DNA from: Asparagopsis taxiformis
Lineage: Eukaryota > Rhodophyta > Florideophyceae > Bonnemaisoniales > Bonnemaisoniaceae
Assembly (NCBI GenBank): GCA_030407315.1
Contig: JALQPE010002363.1
Location: 59,908-123,907, forward strand
Direction of reading: 5' to 3'
Length of the DNA: 64,000 nucleotides
Shown one piece after another: positions 1 to 9,707 of the stretch. Under the pieces are notes generated by a model. It was not told the origin of the DNA, ran no database searches, and was given only the letters and a program-made list of their open reading frames with translations. The translations under genes and the position numbers were made by a program. The stretch's first letter is position 1. Every line of letters begins with the position of its first letter.

Positions 1-3000
1 AGGACATGCGCAACAATATGTTGGCTGTGGGGTATGTGAGCTCTTCGCGTATCACTGTGACGGTGCTGAGGTCGCAGAACACGCATCTGCCCGCCGACAC
101 GCGTCTGTTCCAGAATGGCAAATTCCATGCCAATGCGAACGTGACCGTGATCGACGGACTGCATCGTCTCAATGCTATGCATAGCATTGCCGATGACTTC
201 ACGCGCCTCACCCGTATGCACAGAACCAAGCTGCCACAGGACGCAAACCGCTTGCGCTGGGTTACTCAGCCTCTGGATGTGTACTACCTTCGCCGCAAGG
301 ACGACAGTGATCTTCAGCCTCATGAGATCATCCACAAGAGTGCAGAGTCGAACCATACGACTGGGACGCAACTGACGGAGCGCTCCCTGGTTCGAATCTT
401 GTCGTCCATCCAGCAGTTCATCCGTACGATTGCTGTTGCAAATAACGTGGAAAACGCTGGCGACTTGCGTGAGTCTGATGTCATCCGAACATTGTTCGAG
501 GCGCAGTTCATGGGGATGATGAATTCAACGAACACGGCCCGGCGGTGGACGCGTTTGGCTATAGCAACGCTGAAGCATCCTGTTCTCGACGACGTGTTGC
601 GTGAGCTGAACAATTCCGAGCGCCGCAACGAGATTGGGATAACGCACCTGGACCACAAGATAGTGCGCGAGTTGCTGGAAGAAAACTTTGTCTTCGTCTT
701 GCGTGGTCTTTCGGAGTACTTGAACCCTGCTCATGGTGGACGTCCGGATGGACGCTTTGACGTGAACGACTTCTATACATACGTCCGTCGCGTGACTGCA
801 ATAGCAAATTCTCTGTACGCTGCGTATGGGCGCCCAAAGAGTATTATGCGCAAGTCATTTCTGAGCACAGAGATGGCAATTGGGTCGGTTAAGCATCCGA
901 AGGAGTTGCAATGGCATCTCACCAATGCCATTGCAATGTATAGAGGGGACGACCGGAGCAGTGAGGTTCGAATGAGACGGAGAACCACACGTTTACAGGA
1001 TTTGGAAACGAACTTGAAAGAGCTTTTCAATCCGACATTGAAGAAGAAGACTAAGGCTCGACGCAAACGCCGCCCTTCTGCTGCCAATGTGAGACTCACT
1101 CACAAGAAGCAGCGGAATGTCGAACATGAGCCTGCTTCGCATGGCATCCGCCGCCGTTCACAGCGACTTCGCTCGACGGGGAGCACACGCCTCGAGGAAG
1201 AAGAGCCGGTTGTGGTACAACAATCCGCCGGGGAAGAAGAGCAGGCCGTTGTTGATAAACCCACCGATCAACAACAAGCCACTGCTTCCGGTGATGAGGT
1301 TGACGAAGACTCCGCCCGTTCCCCCGATTCTGCCGTTGAGATTGTCCCCCAAGATAACCAACGTGCTGGTGCGACTCCCTCCAACCAAGAATCTGTCCAT
1401 ACCGCTTCGGACGAGGAAGACAAAAACGGTGCAGACGAGGGCCAAGTCGAAAGCAAGGGGGTCCGCGAAGTGACAATTACACTCACTGTTCCGGAAGGAG
1501 TGGAAGTCGATGAAGACGGTTACATCGTTCGTGACTCTCCTTCTGAACACGACCTCCTGTTCGACGACCGTATGCCATCTCTTCCTGACGATTTCGAAGT
1601 CAAAGACCGGGCCGAAGGGCATCATCTGGCGCAGCGTCCCGCGGACGTCATCGCATCGGTGAGGGTTGGCTGTCTGCCCCCGATTGAGCTCAGGTTGTTA
1701 TTGGAGAGTGTGGAAATCGATGAGGAGGGCAGAGAGGTGAGGTATTTGAAGCAAGTGGCGATGGACCCTGTGTTTGAGGGGCTGCATATTCCGGAACAAC
1801 ATCGGGCTCGTCATCTTGTTTTGGAGATCGACACCATCTATCCGATGTTTTTCGCAGCGTGGAAGATGGCTGCCAAGGCGATGTGTGAGCCTACATCGAC
1901 GTTTCTACCCTCGAGGCTGGACTTCGCCCAGGTTGCGCGAATGTCTACAAGCTGGAAAGATTCGTATGAGGCCGGCACTGGTATGGCGTACTTCCACAAT
2001 TGCCGAACGGAAATCAACGAGCGAGGGTATACGGTGATGCACAATTTCGCGGATGTAAGCTACCTCGATGCGTCGGACAAGTTCCCATTTGACTTGGGTC
2101 TCATGGAAGAAATTCCTAACCAGGAATTGTTTCGGTACTTCTTGGGAACATGGGAGGGGGAGCAGGTGCACAAGGACCCTGGGAACCGGCAGCTGTGGAG
2201 TCCCATTGTCAATACGGGGGACGATGAAACAGATGAGAAGAACCGGAATGAGGGGAGGGCTCGCTTCACGTCTACGCGCCACTGCCTGGTTGACTATGCC
2301 GAGAACGATGAGACGCATATCGACCGGTTCAAGTTTGTGACGCGGCGAGCCCTGCTGGATGTGTGGTTGGGAATCCTTGTCCGGCTGATAGGGCTGGAGG
2401 AGTGCGGTTTACCGGGAGAAAAACTTGTCATGCCGGCATCTGGGGGACGGTTTTTGATAACGGGAAAGGGGTGTCCTCGGCAGGTCCCACACAATGATTT
2501 CCCTGTTCCTCCTCGCGACCGCAAAGATAAACTTCCGGGTTACTTTGTTATTGCCAACGGAGATGACCCATTCCCTATCTGGGTGTGTCCAGGGTCCCAC
2601 AAGTACGTCTTTTCCAAAGCGCTGGAATTAGATATGTACGCCAAGACGATGAAGCTGAAGAAGGTAATCGTTCCGCCACGTTCAGTCTTCATCGGTCACG
2701 GCCATGTACAACATGCCGGGGCAGGGCATGTCGACAGAGTTGTGTCACACACGACAACGAGGTATCACACGTATTTCAGGAATGTGTCGTATCCGATTCC
2801 CGACAATGTTTCGTTTGGTTTCATCAGGCGGTTGGGATTCGAAGAAGAAGTAATCCCCAATGCTCCGCGCCGGTCTGCCAGGCAAAGTCAACCGGGACCT
2901 GTCAATGTTCGCCACAAGACAGTTGTTCCCATCCCGGTCAAGAAAGATCGTAGGCCAAAGACAGGGCAGCTGGGAATGATGCTGATGAAGACGACAGAAC

Positions 3001-3107
3001 GCAAGCCAGAACTCAAGCCTATAGCCCACACAATTAGTGGGGTCCCATTGATGCCTATTCTGCCGGGAGATCCTGAATATCAAATTCAGTATTATAGTGA
3101 GGACTAA
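1..3107 (+). CDS. ParB-like / 2OG-Fe(II) dioxygenase fusion protein, copy A (5' end outside window)
   Basis: The reading frame enters from outside the window (first full codon at 3). The N-terminal part is ParB/sulfiredoxin-like, with the hallmark VIDGLHRL at 147-170. A long helical region follows, then a basic linker rich in K and R (about 1040-1180) and an acidic Glu/Asp-rich stretch. The C-terminal third looks like a phytanoyl-CoA-dioxygenase-type 2OG-Fe(II) enzyme. It has the metal-binding H-x-D (His codon 2490-2492, Asp 2496-2498), a WVCPGSH motif, a distal His (2712-2714) and a candidate 2OG-binding Arg (2760-2762). Known members of this superfamily oxidise small molecules, proteins or nucleic-acid bases; the substrate here is unknown. 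Compared with copy B, a TAA ends the protein eight codons early, which removes the tail EEEQFSDG. The 2OG frame is open here, whereas copy B is frameshifted. Confidence 0.75.
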   Translation, partial: DMRNNMLAVGYVSSSRITVTVLRSQNTHLPADTRLFQNGKFHANANVTVIDGLHRLNAMHSIADDFTRLTRMHRTKLPQDANRLRWVTQPLDVYYLRRKDDSDLQPHEIIHKSAESNHTTGTQLTERSLVRILSSIQQFIRTIAVANNVENAGDLRESDVIRTLFEAQFMGMMNSTNTARRWTRLAIATLKHPVLDDVLRELNNSERRNEIGITHLDHKIVRELLEENFVFVLRGLSEYLNPAHGGRPDGRFDVNDFYTYVRRVTAIANSLYAAYGRPKSIMRKSFLSTEMAIGSVKHPKELQWHLTNAIAMYRGDDRSSEVRMRRRTTRLQDLETNLKELFNPTLKKKTKARRKRRPSAANVRLTHKKQRNVEHEPASHGIRRRSQRLRSTGSTRLEEEEPVVVQQSAGEEEQAVVDKPTDQQQATASGDEVDEDSARSPDSAVEIVPQDNQRAGATPSNQESVHTASDEEDKNGADEGQVESKGVREVTITLTVPEGVEVDEDGYIVRDSPSEHDLLFDDRMPSLPDDFEVKDRAEGHHLAQRPADVIASVRVGCLPPIELRLLLESVEIDEEGREVRYLKQVAMDPVFEGLHIPEQHRARHLVLEIDTIYPMFFAAWKMAAKAMCEPTSTFLPSRLDFAQVARMSTSWKDSYEAGTGMAYFHNCRTEINERGYTVMHNFADVSYLDASDKFPFDLGLMEEIPNQELFRYFLGTWEGEQVHKDPGNRQLWSPIVNTGDDETDEKNRNEGRARFTSTRHCLVDYAENDETHIDRFKFVTRRALLDVWLGILVRLIGLEECGLPGEKLVMPASGGRFLITGKGCPRQVPHNDFPVPPRDRKDKLPGYFVIANGDDPFPIWVCPGSHKYVFSKALELDMYAKTMKLKKVIVPPRSVFIGHGHVQHAGAGHVDRVVSHTTTRYHTYFRNVSYPIPDNVSFGFIRRLGFEEEVIPNAPRRSARQSQPGPVNVRHKTVVPIPVKKDRRPKTGQLGMMLMKTTERKPELKPIAHTISGVPLMPILPGDPEYQIQYYSED

Positions 3108-3409
3108 GAGGAAGAACAGTTTTCAGACGGCTAGATAGCTTAACAACTACTACTTTGGTAAACAATTATCGAGAATATAATCATCTCCTTTATCACTTTC
3201 AATCTATGAACCTAGTATAATGTATTTCCGTTCCATGCTTTCAAACTAGATTGTCCATTCCCTCGTGGATTGGAGCATGATTTCCAGGACGATTCCCTCA
3301 CATCTCTAGACTCGATGGTCTATGCTAGAAATAGCAGAACAATTGGGTTTGTACGTGCTTCATCGCCTACTTGCTTCCGGTAATGGGTGGACGTGCACGA
3401 TACACGATC
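3108..3409 (+). other. 3' tail of the ParB/dioxygenase gene
   Basis: AT-rich non-coding sequence between the stop codon and the first palindromic repeat. It is conserved, inverted, at 47997-48271. No ORF or clear poly(A) signal stands out. It is probably the 3' untranslated region. Confidence 0.5.
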
Positions 3410-3617
3410 AACCTGAAATAGACGTCCCGTGGATGTCCAGCTCAGATGCATTGCTGGCCAGCCCAGAAACTCTACAATTTCGGGCACAAAAAAATATTGC
3501 AAAAAACATCGATTTGGGCGGTCGATTGTGCCGTACGGCACACCCCCATCTCAAAAACATGTTCACATGTGCATGTTTTTGAGAATAGCCCAAATTTTAA
3601 TTCAAATCAGGGTGTCT
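3410..3617 (-). repeat. ~205-bp palindrome-rich unit, copy 1
   Basis: One full copy of a unit found at least nine more times in this window. In the minus orientation it contains a hairpin with 13-nt arms (TCTCAAAAACATG / CATGTTTTTGAGA), the perfect 14-bp palindrome GTGCCGTACGGCAC, a GAAATT/AATTTC stem, GCTGGCCAGC, and paired GGACATCC / GGACGTCC boxes. Here one GGACGTCC box reads GACGTCCC. Confidence 0.9.
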
Positions 3618-4145
3618 AATTTGGCCACAACGGCCCCAGGAACTGACCGCCGGCCCCGATCGGGGGCTATCACTGGCGTCTGTAAGCACCAACTGTAAGC
3701 CGGAGCCGGCCGCCGCCCCGATCGGGGCTATCACTGGCTTCTATAAGTACCAACTGTAAGCCAAAATCGCGTCTCACGAAGGGTCGATTTCAGGCTCAAC
3801 ACGTCAGGGACAGGTCTTGGTCCTTGTTTCTTCATGGTCCCGCCCCACTCTCTCACGACCAACCTGAAATGGACGTCCGGTGGATGTCCAGCTCGATTGC
3901 ACTGCTGGCCAGCCCAGAAATTCTAAAATTTCCGAAAAATCAATTTGGTGGTCCAGCATCTCCTGTGCCGAAAATTCCCGCACTCACTTCTGATATACTA
4001 TATCGTAGTAGTAGTAGTCTAGACGTTTTTCGCACTTGTACGCATCAGGGAAGGCGTCATGGAAGGTTGACACTACGCTACTTGTGTACCGCGTCGTCTG
4101 AAATAGCGAGTAGTGTTTGTTGTATAGTTGTGGAGTATGCGTCTA
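3618..4145 (-). repeat. Array linker and a partial palindromic unit
   Basis: A linker of about 240 bp holds two near-repeats of a block reading CCCCGATCGGGG...TCACTGGC...AAGYACCAACTGTAAGCC. A truncated unit follows at 3860-3945, keeping only the GGACGTCC, GGCCAGCC and AATTCTAAAATTT parts. The same arrangement occurs inverted at 46391-46901. Confidence 0.75.
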
Positions 4146-5039
4146 GTGGTTTGTAAAGCTTGCAGAACGGGATAGGGATGTGGGTGGCCCTATTTTATGA
4201 ATACATGAGTACCAATATTCAGGGTTGACAAAGCGGAAAGGCATAGGCTCATACATGTTTGAGATTGCATAGTAGAGAAAATATTTACATCGAAATTTAC
4301 ATGGAGCTGATGGAGGTTTTAAGGATGAGGTATGAGAGGAAGAAAATTCTTCTGTGGTATGAGGATGTGTTCTGTGGAGGGATGCAATCTTGGGATGGTA
4401 CAGGGGGAGGTGGAAATGTACGGAGTGCGGGTTTAGATTGGAGTGTGATTCGGAGAGGAGTGCCGACAAGCATATTATGGGGATTGGGGAGACGCTGCGG
4501 GGTGTTGGGGTAGTGAGGGCGGAGGAGGTGTTTAGGTGCGACCGTAGGAGGGTGCGGTTGAAGGCGCCGAGAGGAGGGGGTTTTAGGAAAGTGAGGAGAA
4601 AGAGGGGGGGGGGGTAGCGTCTGTTCTGGCTGTGGTGAGTGGGGATGTGATGGAGAAGAAGGGGGTTATTGTATTTGGGGAGGGAGGGGAGTGGGAGGAA
4701 GGGTGCGAAGTGGGGGGTTGATATGTGTTTCAGAGCGGGGAGGTTTCTGGGGAGACGGCGGGGGAGCGGGAGCGTGGGCCGGTGGTGGTGGTGTATACGG
4801 TATCGAAGATGCGGATGGCGTGGGGGCATGGAGCAGCTGAGGGAGGGAGGGAGGGGTGGAGCAGGTCGGGTACGGGATGGGGAGTGAGAGGTTTTCGAAG
4901 AGTAAGGTACAGGGGAAGTTTGTGTAGAGGGCGAAGGAGAGGGGTTGAAGGTAGAGGAGAGAGGGTATTAAAGAACAATACGTTTCAAAGGTGATGGGGA
5001 AGACCATGGTCGAGGAGATAGGGGGTGTTTTGCCCTATT
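4146..5039 (+). other. Strand-asymmetric G-rich block of the element
   Basis: The plus strand is strongly purine- and G-rich between about 4260 and 5030. Copy B carries the complement at 45500-46390. Several overlapping open frames exist here, but they are low-complexity (Pro/His/Leu-rich on one strand, Gly/Arg-rich on the other). Differences between copies A and B are not preferentially synonymous in any frame I compared, so I do not call a gene. Confidence 0.6.
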
Positions 5040-5591
5040 CTGAGGTATTATGAGGACTGGTTATACGAAATCTGTACGGTAGAGCAGAAAAGTAGGTATG
5101 GAATGGAGGTATGCACCGTGGAGGCGGGGATACGTAGCTGAAAATGCGTGCTAGAGTGGTATTGGGGGTGTTTGAGGTACAGTACGGGGGAGTTGAGCAC
5201 CAACTGGAAGGGGGTGTGAGCGAGAGGATGAAAAAATTAAGAAGACGAAATTGGAGTCGACCGACAAGGAAAAATAGAGTGGTCGCCGTGATGGATGCGG
5301 ACATCCATGTCGAGCACGGCGGCAGAAATTTCTGGGGTCGAAATTTTTGAATTTCTGAACCGGCGCCCGTCCTAGGTGGACATAGACATGGCGGAAGTCC
5401 ATCCCGAGGGGGACATCCGTGGTACTAGAAACAATGAATGTCGCCCTAGTAATACTAGACGTACTAGACCGCATGGACGTCCGGTTCTAGGCGGACATCC
5501 AAAAATACTGGAGAACATGGACGTCCGCCTAGTAATACTAGGTATACTAGAGGTTGTGGACGTCCGCGTCCATTTCCGAGAACACAGACGT
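5040..5591 (+). repeat. Terminal block with clustered GGACGTCC boxes, copy A
   Basis: The last ~550 bp of the element. The final ~230 bp contain many GGACGTCC-like boxes and two copies of a CTAGTATTACTAG-type odd palindrome (CCTAGTATTACTAGG and a near match). The same GGACGTCC box ends the internal ~205-bp unit, so one DNA-binding protein could recognise both. It matches 44939-45490 in inverted orientation. Confidence 0.7.
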
Positions 5592-6089
5592 ACAAGGTTC
5601 TAGGTCGAGAGACCAATGTAGCAGGTAGAAAATCCGCTAGAGCGGCAAACCTCCCGACAGGTGTCCCAAGCCTCGGTAGAGGAAGTGGTAGAGCAGATGA
5701 ACCTTATAGTATACCCAGCGGGTAGTCTCGTATGAGAGAAGGGGATCGCTACCCGGAAGGGGTTAGGCGAATAGGAATGCTCACGCGAGGTGCGTATAGA
5801 TGGAGCGAGTGACGTAATCCGTCGAGCTGTTAGCTAACCCTAAGGTTGTCCCTGAGAGGGTTAAACACTAGGTATGCAAACACTGTTCCAATGCGTCGTA
5901 ATTCCACTTGAGTTTACGTTACTCTAAAAACCGTGCCTACTGGCTATTCCAGTGGCAGTTTTATACTAAGTCTACTGTAAGCTAGGGGTAGTGGTTAGGA
6001 ATAAATATCCAGTTAGTGACCAATCAGAACCCAATTACTGGCGCCCGCCTACCCGCGAGGTCATTGCCAATAGGCTTACATTGTAATGT
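5592..6089 (+). other. Possible LTR/leader of a gypsy-type element
   Basis: Non-coding sequence between the end of copy A and the gag-like ATG. A TGGCGCCCGCC motif begins at 6039 and resembles a tRNA primer-binding site, so the region before it could be a 5' LTR. I could not find the matching 3' LTR downstream, so the LTR call is tentative. Confidence 0.35.
6039..6049 (+). promoter_or_regulatory. Candidate primer-binding site
   Basis: The motif tggcgcccgcc lies 51 bp before the gag-like ATG. TGGCGCC is the usual start of a PBS complementary to a tRNA 3' end. Position and sequence fit, but no LTR pair confirms it. Confidence 0.35.
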
Positions 6090-6239
6090 ATGGCTGATCA
6101 GCCTAAGTTTAAATTTGCCCCTTGTGGGGTCTTGGCCGGGGCCGATAGGCCCGAATGGGGTTATTTGTCAGCCTTAGCTCGTCCCGAGTATAGGAAACAC
6201 GCCAGTTGGCTGGTGCCTTCTGATTGGCACATCCCTTAA
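6090..6239 (+). pseudogene. gag-like stub of a gypsy-type element
   Basis: A 49-codon frame starting MADQPKFKFAP and closed by TAA at 6237-6239. It lies just after the primer-binding-like motif, where gag is expected. The sequence then passes in the same frame, after another stop, straight into RNase H. The rest of gag, the protease and the reverse transcriptase are therefore missing, consistent with an internal deletion. Confidence 0.4.
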
Positions 6240-7781
6240 GTGGGTACCCAATAGGGAAGCGACACGGCTCGAGCAGCGAGGACCGCCAGGCGGTACGACA
6301 TGTACCTCCTCTCGTCGATCCCCTTCACGTTGATCACGGACCACCAAGCCCTCCGCCACGCCTTCCAGAAAAAGGATGTGCATGGGAGACCGGCCAGGTG
6401 GTTGGATTTCCTCGCGGAGTACGAGTTCAAGGTTGAGTACCGCGAGGGGACAGCGAACCAAGCTGCTGATTACCTCTCTCGGATGTGTGTCACGCCTCCC
6501 CCTTCCTCGGAAGAGGGGAACCTTACCAACGTCACCACGGAAGGAGGAGGGCATGATGACCCTCCTCGGGACCTCGAGCCTTTTCTAGTAGAAGTGGAGC
6601 GCCACCTCCAGGGTTTCCCGATCCAATCCACAGATCGGAAGGTCCGGGTCGCTATCCGTAGGGCCGTGAAAAGTTACCTCGTCTGGGACGGGAGGCTTTT
6701 CAGACGAACAATGAAAGGGCCACTTGTTGTGGCAGACAGATCCCTTCGCGTTGGTATACTCCGCGCCTTTCATAATGATATCGGCCATTGGGATGCCCAA
6801 ACGACTAAGCGTCTGGTGTTGGACCGGTTCTGGTGTCCCAATGTCCACAAGGAGGTTATCGCCTATGTTCGATCTTGCAAGGGATGCCAGTTGGCTACCC
6901 CTCTCCCTCATTACCGTTCCACCCTGTACTTTCCCCTCACGAACATTTTTTCTGTCTTCTCCATTGACTTCGCAGGTCCTTTCCCTGCTTCCCCCCGTGG
7001 AAACAGGTTCATACTCGTATGCATCGAACACTTGACGGGATGGCCACTCGCTAGGGCCACCGCTAACGCCACTGCGGACGTCGTCGAAGTATTCGCGCGA
7101 GAGGAGGTAATACATTCATTCGGTCCTCCCCAGACCATTATCAGTGATAACGCTACCTGTTTCACTGCAACCTCAAATCTCCCAGTTCATGAAGGAATCG
7201 GGCATCGAATGGAGGACCGTTCTCGCATACGCCCCCATGTCTAACGGGGGGGCAGAGCGGATGATAGGTACTATGAAACGTGGAGTGAAGAAGATGGTTC
7301 TTGATGAAGGCATAGACTGGGACCAGGCCCTTACGCACGTTCTCTATGGCTACCGCCGTCGCCCGCTCGGAGGTGGAGCGTCACCCTTCGAGCTACTCTA
7401 CGGAGTCGCCCCTCGCATGGGCCGGGACGACTTTCTCCCGGGCCTTTCTCGCTCCGTCGAAGACCGCTAAGTCGAGTTGCTCGCCGTTAGCGCTGGGTGG
7501 GTGAAACGTATTACCGATCAGAGAGAGGATCGCGCGGCTCCCCCCGGGAACAAGCCGACCCAGAAACTCAAGTCGGAGATATGGTTCTGGTCGCCCACGG
7601 AAAGGCACTTAACCCTGCCGTGAAGTGGCCAGCGTTCAAGTCCGTCTACTACGGCCCGTGCCGCGTGGTGCGAAAATCACACCCCCGATATTCGCTAGTT
7701 TCGTCTCATGGGCGTGTTTCGCGCAAGGATATACATGCTCGACGCTTAGTGAAATACCAGCCCCCGACTACGAATCAGTAG
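6240..7781 (+). pseudogene. Ty3/gypsy-type RNase H and integrase remnant
   Basis: From about 6280 the frame encodes the end of an LTR-element RNase H (TDHQALRH, then EYREGTANQAADYLSR). Next comes an integrase zinc-binding HHCC module (H-x4-H, later CKGC). The integrase core shows Asp in SIDFAGPF and Asp in SDNATCF. The frame shifts at about 7160-7170. The third catalytic residue (Glu in NGGAERM) lies in the next frame, which ends at 7470. A C-terminal integrase domain (VGDMVLVAHGK...) is in a third frame at 7497-7781. With these frameshifts and no reverse transcriptase it cannot be active. Confidence 0.8.
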
Positions 7782-8102
7782 TCGTCGCACCGTTCGGCGC
7801 AACCCACGCCTTTAGGTCCCTTTGCTGAAGTGCGCGGTCTCTCCTAGTATGTTCCCTGTTCTACCCCTAAACGTTTCTTCAATTCCTCCCTCTTCTTTCT
7901 GTCTCCCTTCTTTTCTCGTATTTTCCCTCTACATTATTTTCATTCTATCTCCTCCCTCTTCCTAAGGCACTACTCCGTCGGCTCTCTTTCAGAAGCTCGT
8001 TGCGTCCTTTTATCACCTATCCCGAAGCTATCGGGCGGACAACTAGCACGAAGGGACTATTCAAGCTACTAAAGTTCCTACACTGTATGCCATGGACTAC
8101 CA
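7782..8102. other. Non-coding spacer after integrase
   Basis: Pyrimidine-rich sequence between the integrase remnant and the opposite-strand broken gene. I see no ORF or LTR-like repeat in it. Confidence 0.4.
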
Positions 8103-9707
8103 CTAATGAGGGCGAGACGAGTGGGCAGAGGACCTGGCGGAGCTAACCTGGTCCGAGTTCGTTCGACCCGAGCTGCGAGTCGAGCTCGCTTCGCCGGAGC
8201 GGCTAACCGAGTCACTAGCGCCAGTTGAGATAGCCGCAACCGAAGCTCGGTCGGAATTGTCCCCCTTCGAGGCTGACTTCTTCTTCGCCCGCTCTCGACT
8301 GCGCTTCGCCCTCTTGGCTTCTGTAGTGGAACCGTGGCGATGAACGAAGCGAAGTTCTGAAATGGCCTTGAAATCTTCACCCTTACCAGTGCTACAGCAA
8401 AGAGCTAGGGACTCTTTCGTGAATCTCATGGCGCAAAACTCAACGCAGTCGTAGATCAGGATCGGATCCGAAGAAGAGTCAATGCAGATGACGTGTCCGA
8501 AGCCCTCCTTGTCCAAGATCTTGATGAGAAACGCCCCGCGGAACCGGGGATTCTGTAGAGTGGTCTGTAACCAGCCCTACTGCTGGTCTAATGTTACCTT
8601 CTTGTCTCTTTGGTATGGCGTTTGGATCTTCTGACATCCGATGAGCTCCTTGTGGCGACTCTGTAGAGCTTGATCGAGGTCCTTGAAGCTCCGTACTCTA
8701 GGACGGTAGCCCTCCGTAGCAAGTCATTCCTTGTCCCGCTTGGCCTCCTCGAGGAAGAACTTCTTGGCGGCGCCCCCACCATGAACGATGGTAATATCAT
8801 TCGCCCCAGAAGCTCGGATGCAATAATCGTGGAAATCTTGGATCGGTACGACCTTTGAGCGAACGAAGAAAGACTCTGCCTCGGACGACGGGGGTCGATA
8901 CATTACCTCATTGACCTGAAGCGGGGTACCAGGATGCTTAGAGCACCACTGGTCGTACTCGAGCTCGAGGCCGACGCGCGAAGGAACGTCATCGACCACT
9001 GTAACACCGGCCTGGTCACGATCCCCTTTATCAGAAGCCAGGAAAACCTCCCTTCGGAACTTCATGGTATATAGGTCTATGGGGCTAACCGTTTCTTCTT
9101 TCTCTCCGGGTCGACGTTCATACCGAGCGTAGTAGCGACCCTCTTCTTCGTCGCCGGCGCCGGTCGAGAACCAGATGGCTTTGATGATCCAAGGTTCGTC
9201 GGCATCGCACTCACCATACACGTGCTCGTCAACAAACGACTCATTAAGGTCGAGCCGGAAGCACATCTCGGCGGTGAGAACCGAACCCTCTTCCGCTTCG
9301 GCGAAACTCTTTATTTGTAATCCAAACAGTAGGCGGAGCTGAGCTCTATTAACCCTCTTCGAGTAGCGCTGGCCGCCGACTCGTCCGCAGTCTATCGTCC
9401 ACGTTACCGCACCCCCGCCTTGATCTTGGTTCCTGGTTATTCGCCGAACGTCCGTACGACCGGTTCAATCCCAAAGAGTTCACTCGTGTCGGGAGAATTG
9501 GGGACCGTCGAAGTCGATCTCATTCGATATGTTCGGGACGGAGACACCCTTCTCGTGCTCGACGTGTTTATTCTCACGACGGGTATGCGTCACTGGAGTG
9601 CGATCGACGCGGCGGACGCCGAGCTCGCGAGCGGCGGCAGCAGCAAGACCCTTCCGCGGAGCCCGTCCCCCGGTAGATCGCTTCGCAGTCTGGTTCGTCC
9701 GAGCCAT
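8103..9707 (-). pseudogene. Histone H3 tail mimic + BAH-like + possible papain-like protein (broken)
   Basis: An ATG at 9707 opens a protein whose residues 2-21 read ARTNQTAKRSTGGRAPRKGL. It matches the conserved histone H3 tail at 19 of the first 26 positions, and the start codon is exactly where H3 has it. Nearly all modifiable lysines differ: K4 is N, K9 is R, K14 is R, K23 is A and K27 is E; K18 is kept. The same frame then meets stops at 9480-9482 and about 9466. It continues into a BAH-like domain (about 9290-8850; DEHVYGE, IIKAIWF, then FFVRSK), meets two more stops near 8721 and 8577, and ends in a region with GHVICIDSSSDPILIYD that resembles the His/Asp part of papain-like peptidases. 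The tail is basic and Ser-rich. No histone fold follows the tail. It is probably an accessory antisense gene of the neighbouring LTR element, now dead; some stops could lie in unrecognised introns. Confidence 0.65.

Larger units (their letters stand above)
1..5591 (+). mobile_element. Copy A of the ParB/dioxygenase element (left part outside window)
   Basis: The same sequence recurs inverted at 44939-51390 and includes the gene, its 3' tail, the palindromic repeat unit, the G-rich block and a terminal block. Similarity stops abruptly at 5591 here and at 44939 there, in the shared motif gagaacacagacgt. The flanks differ: a gypsy-type element follows copy A and a Copia element abuts copy B. That pattern indicates transposition rather than simple duplication of a region. 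Copy A is about 0.9 kb shorter because its repeat array has fewer units. No transposase of its own is visible. Confidence 0.7.

Noticed and set aside
1096..1625. Several 100-150-codon frames on both strands within the ParB/dioxygenase gene
   Set aside because: They are shadows of the main frame over its low-complexity linker; the same shadows occur in copy B.
4390..4617. Zinc-finger-like frame (KCTECGF...DKHIMG) in the G-rich block
   Set aside because: It overlaps another open frame, and copy A/copy B differences change amino acids in both frames. The cysteines could be chance in skewed sequence.
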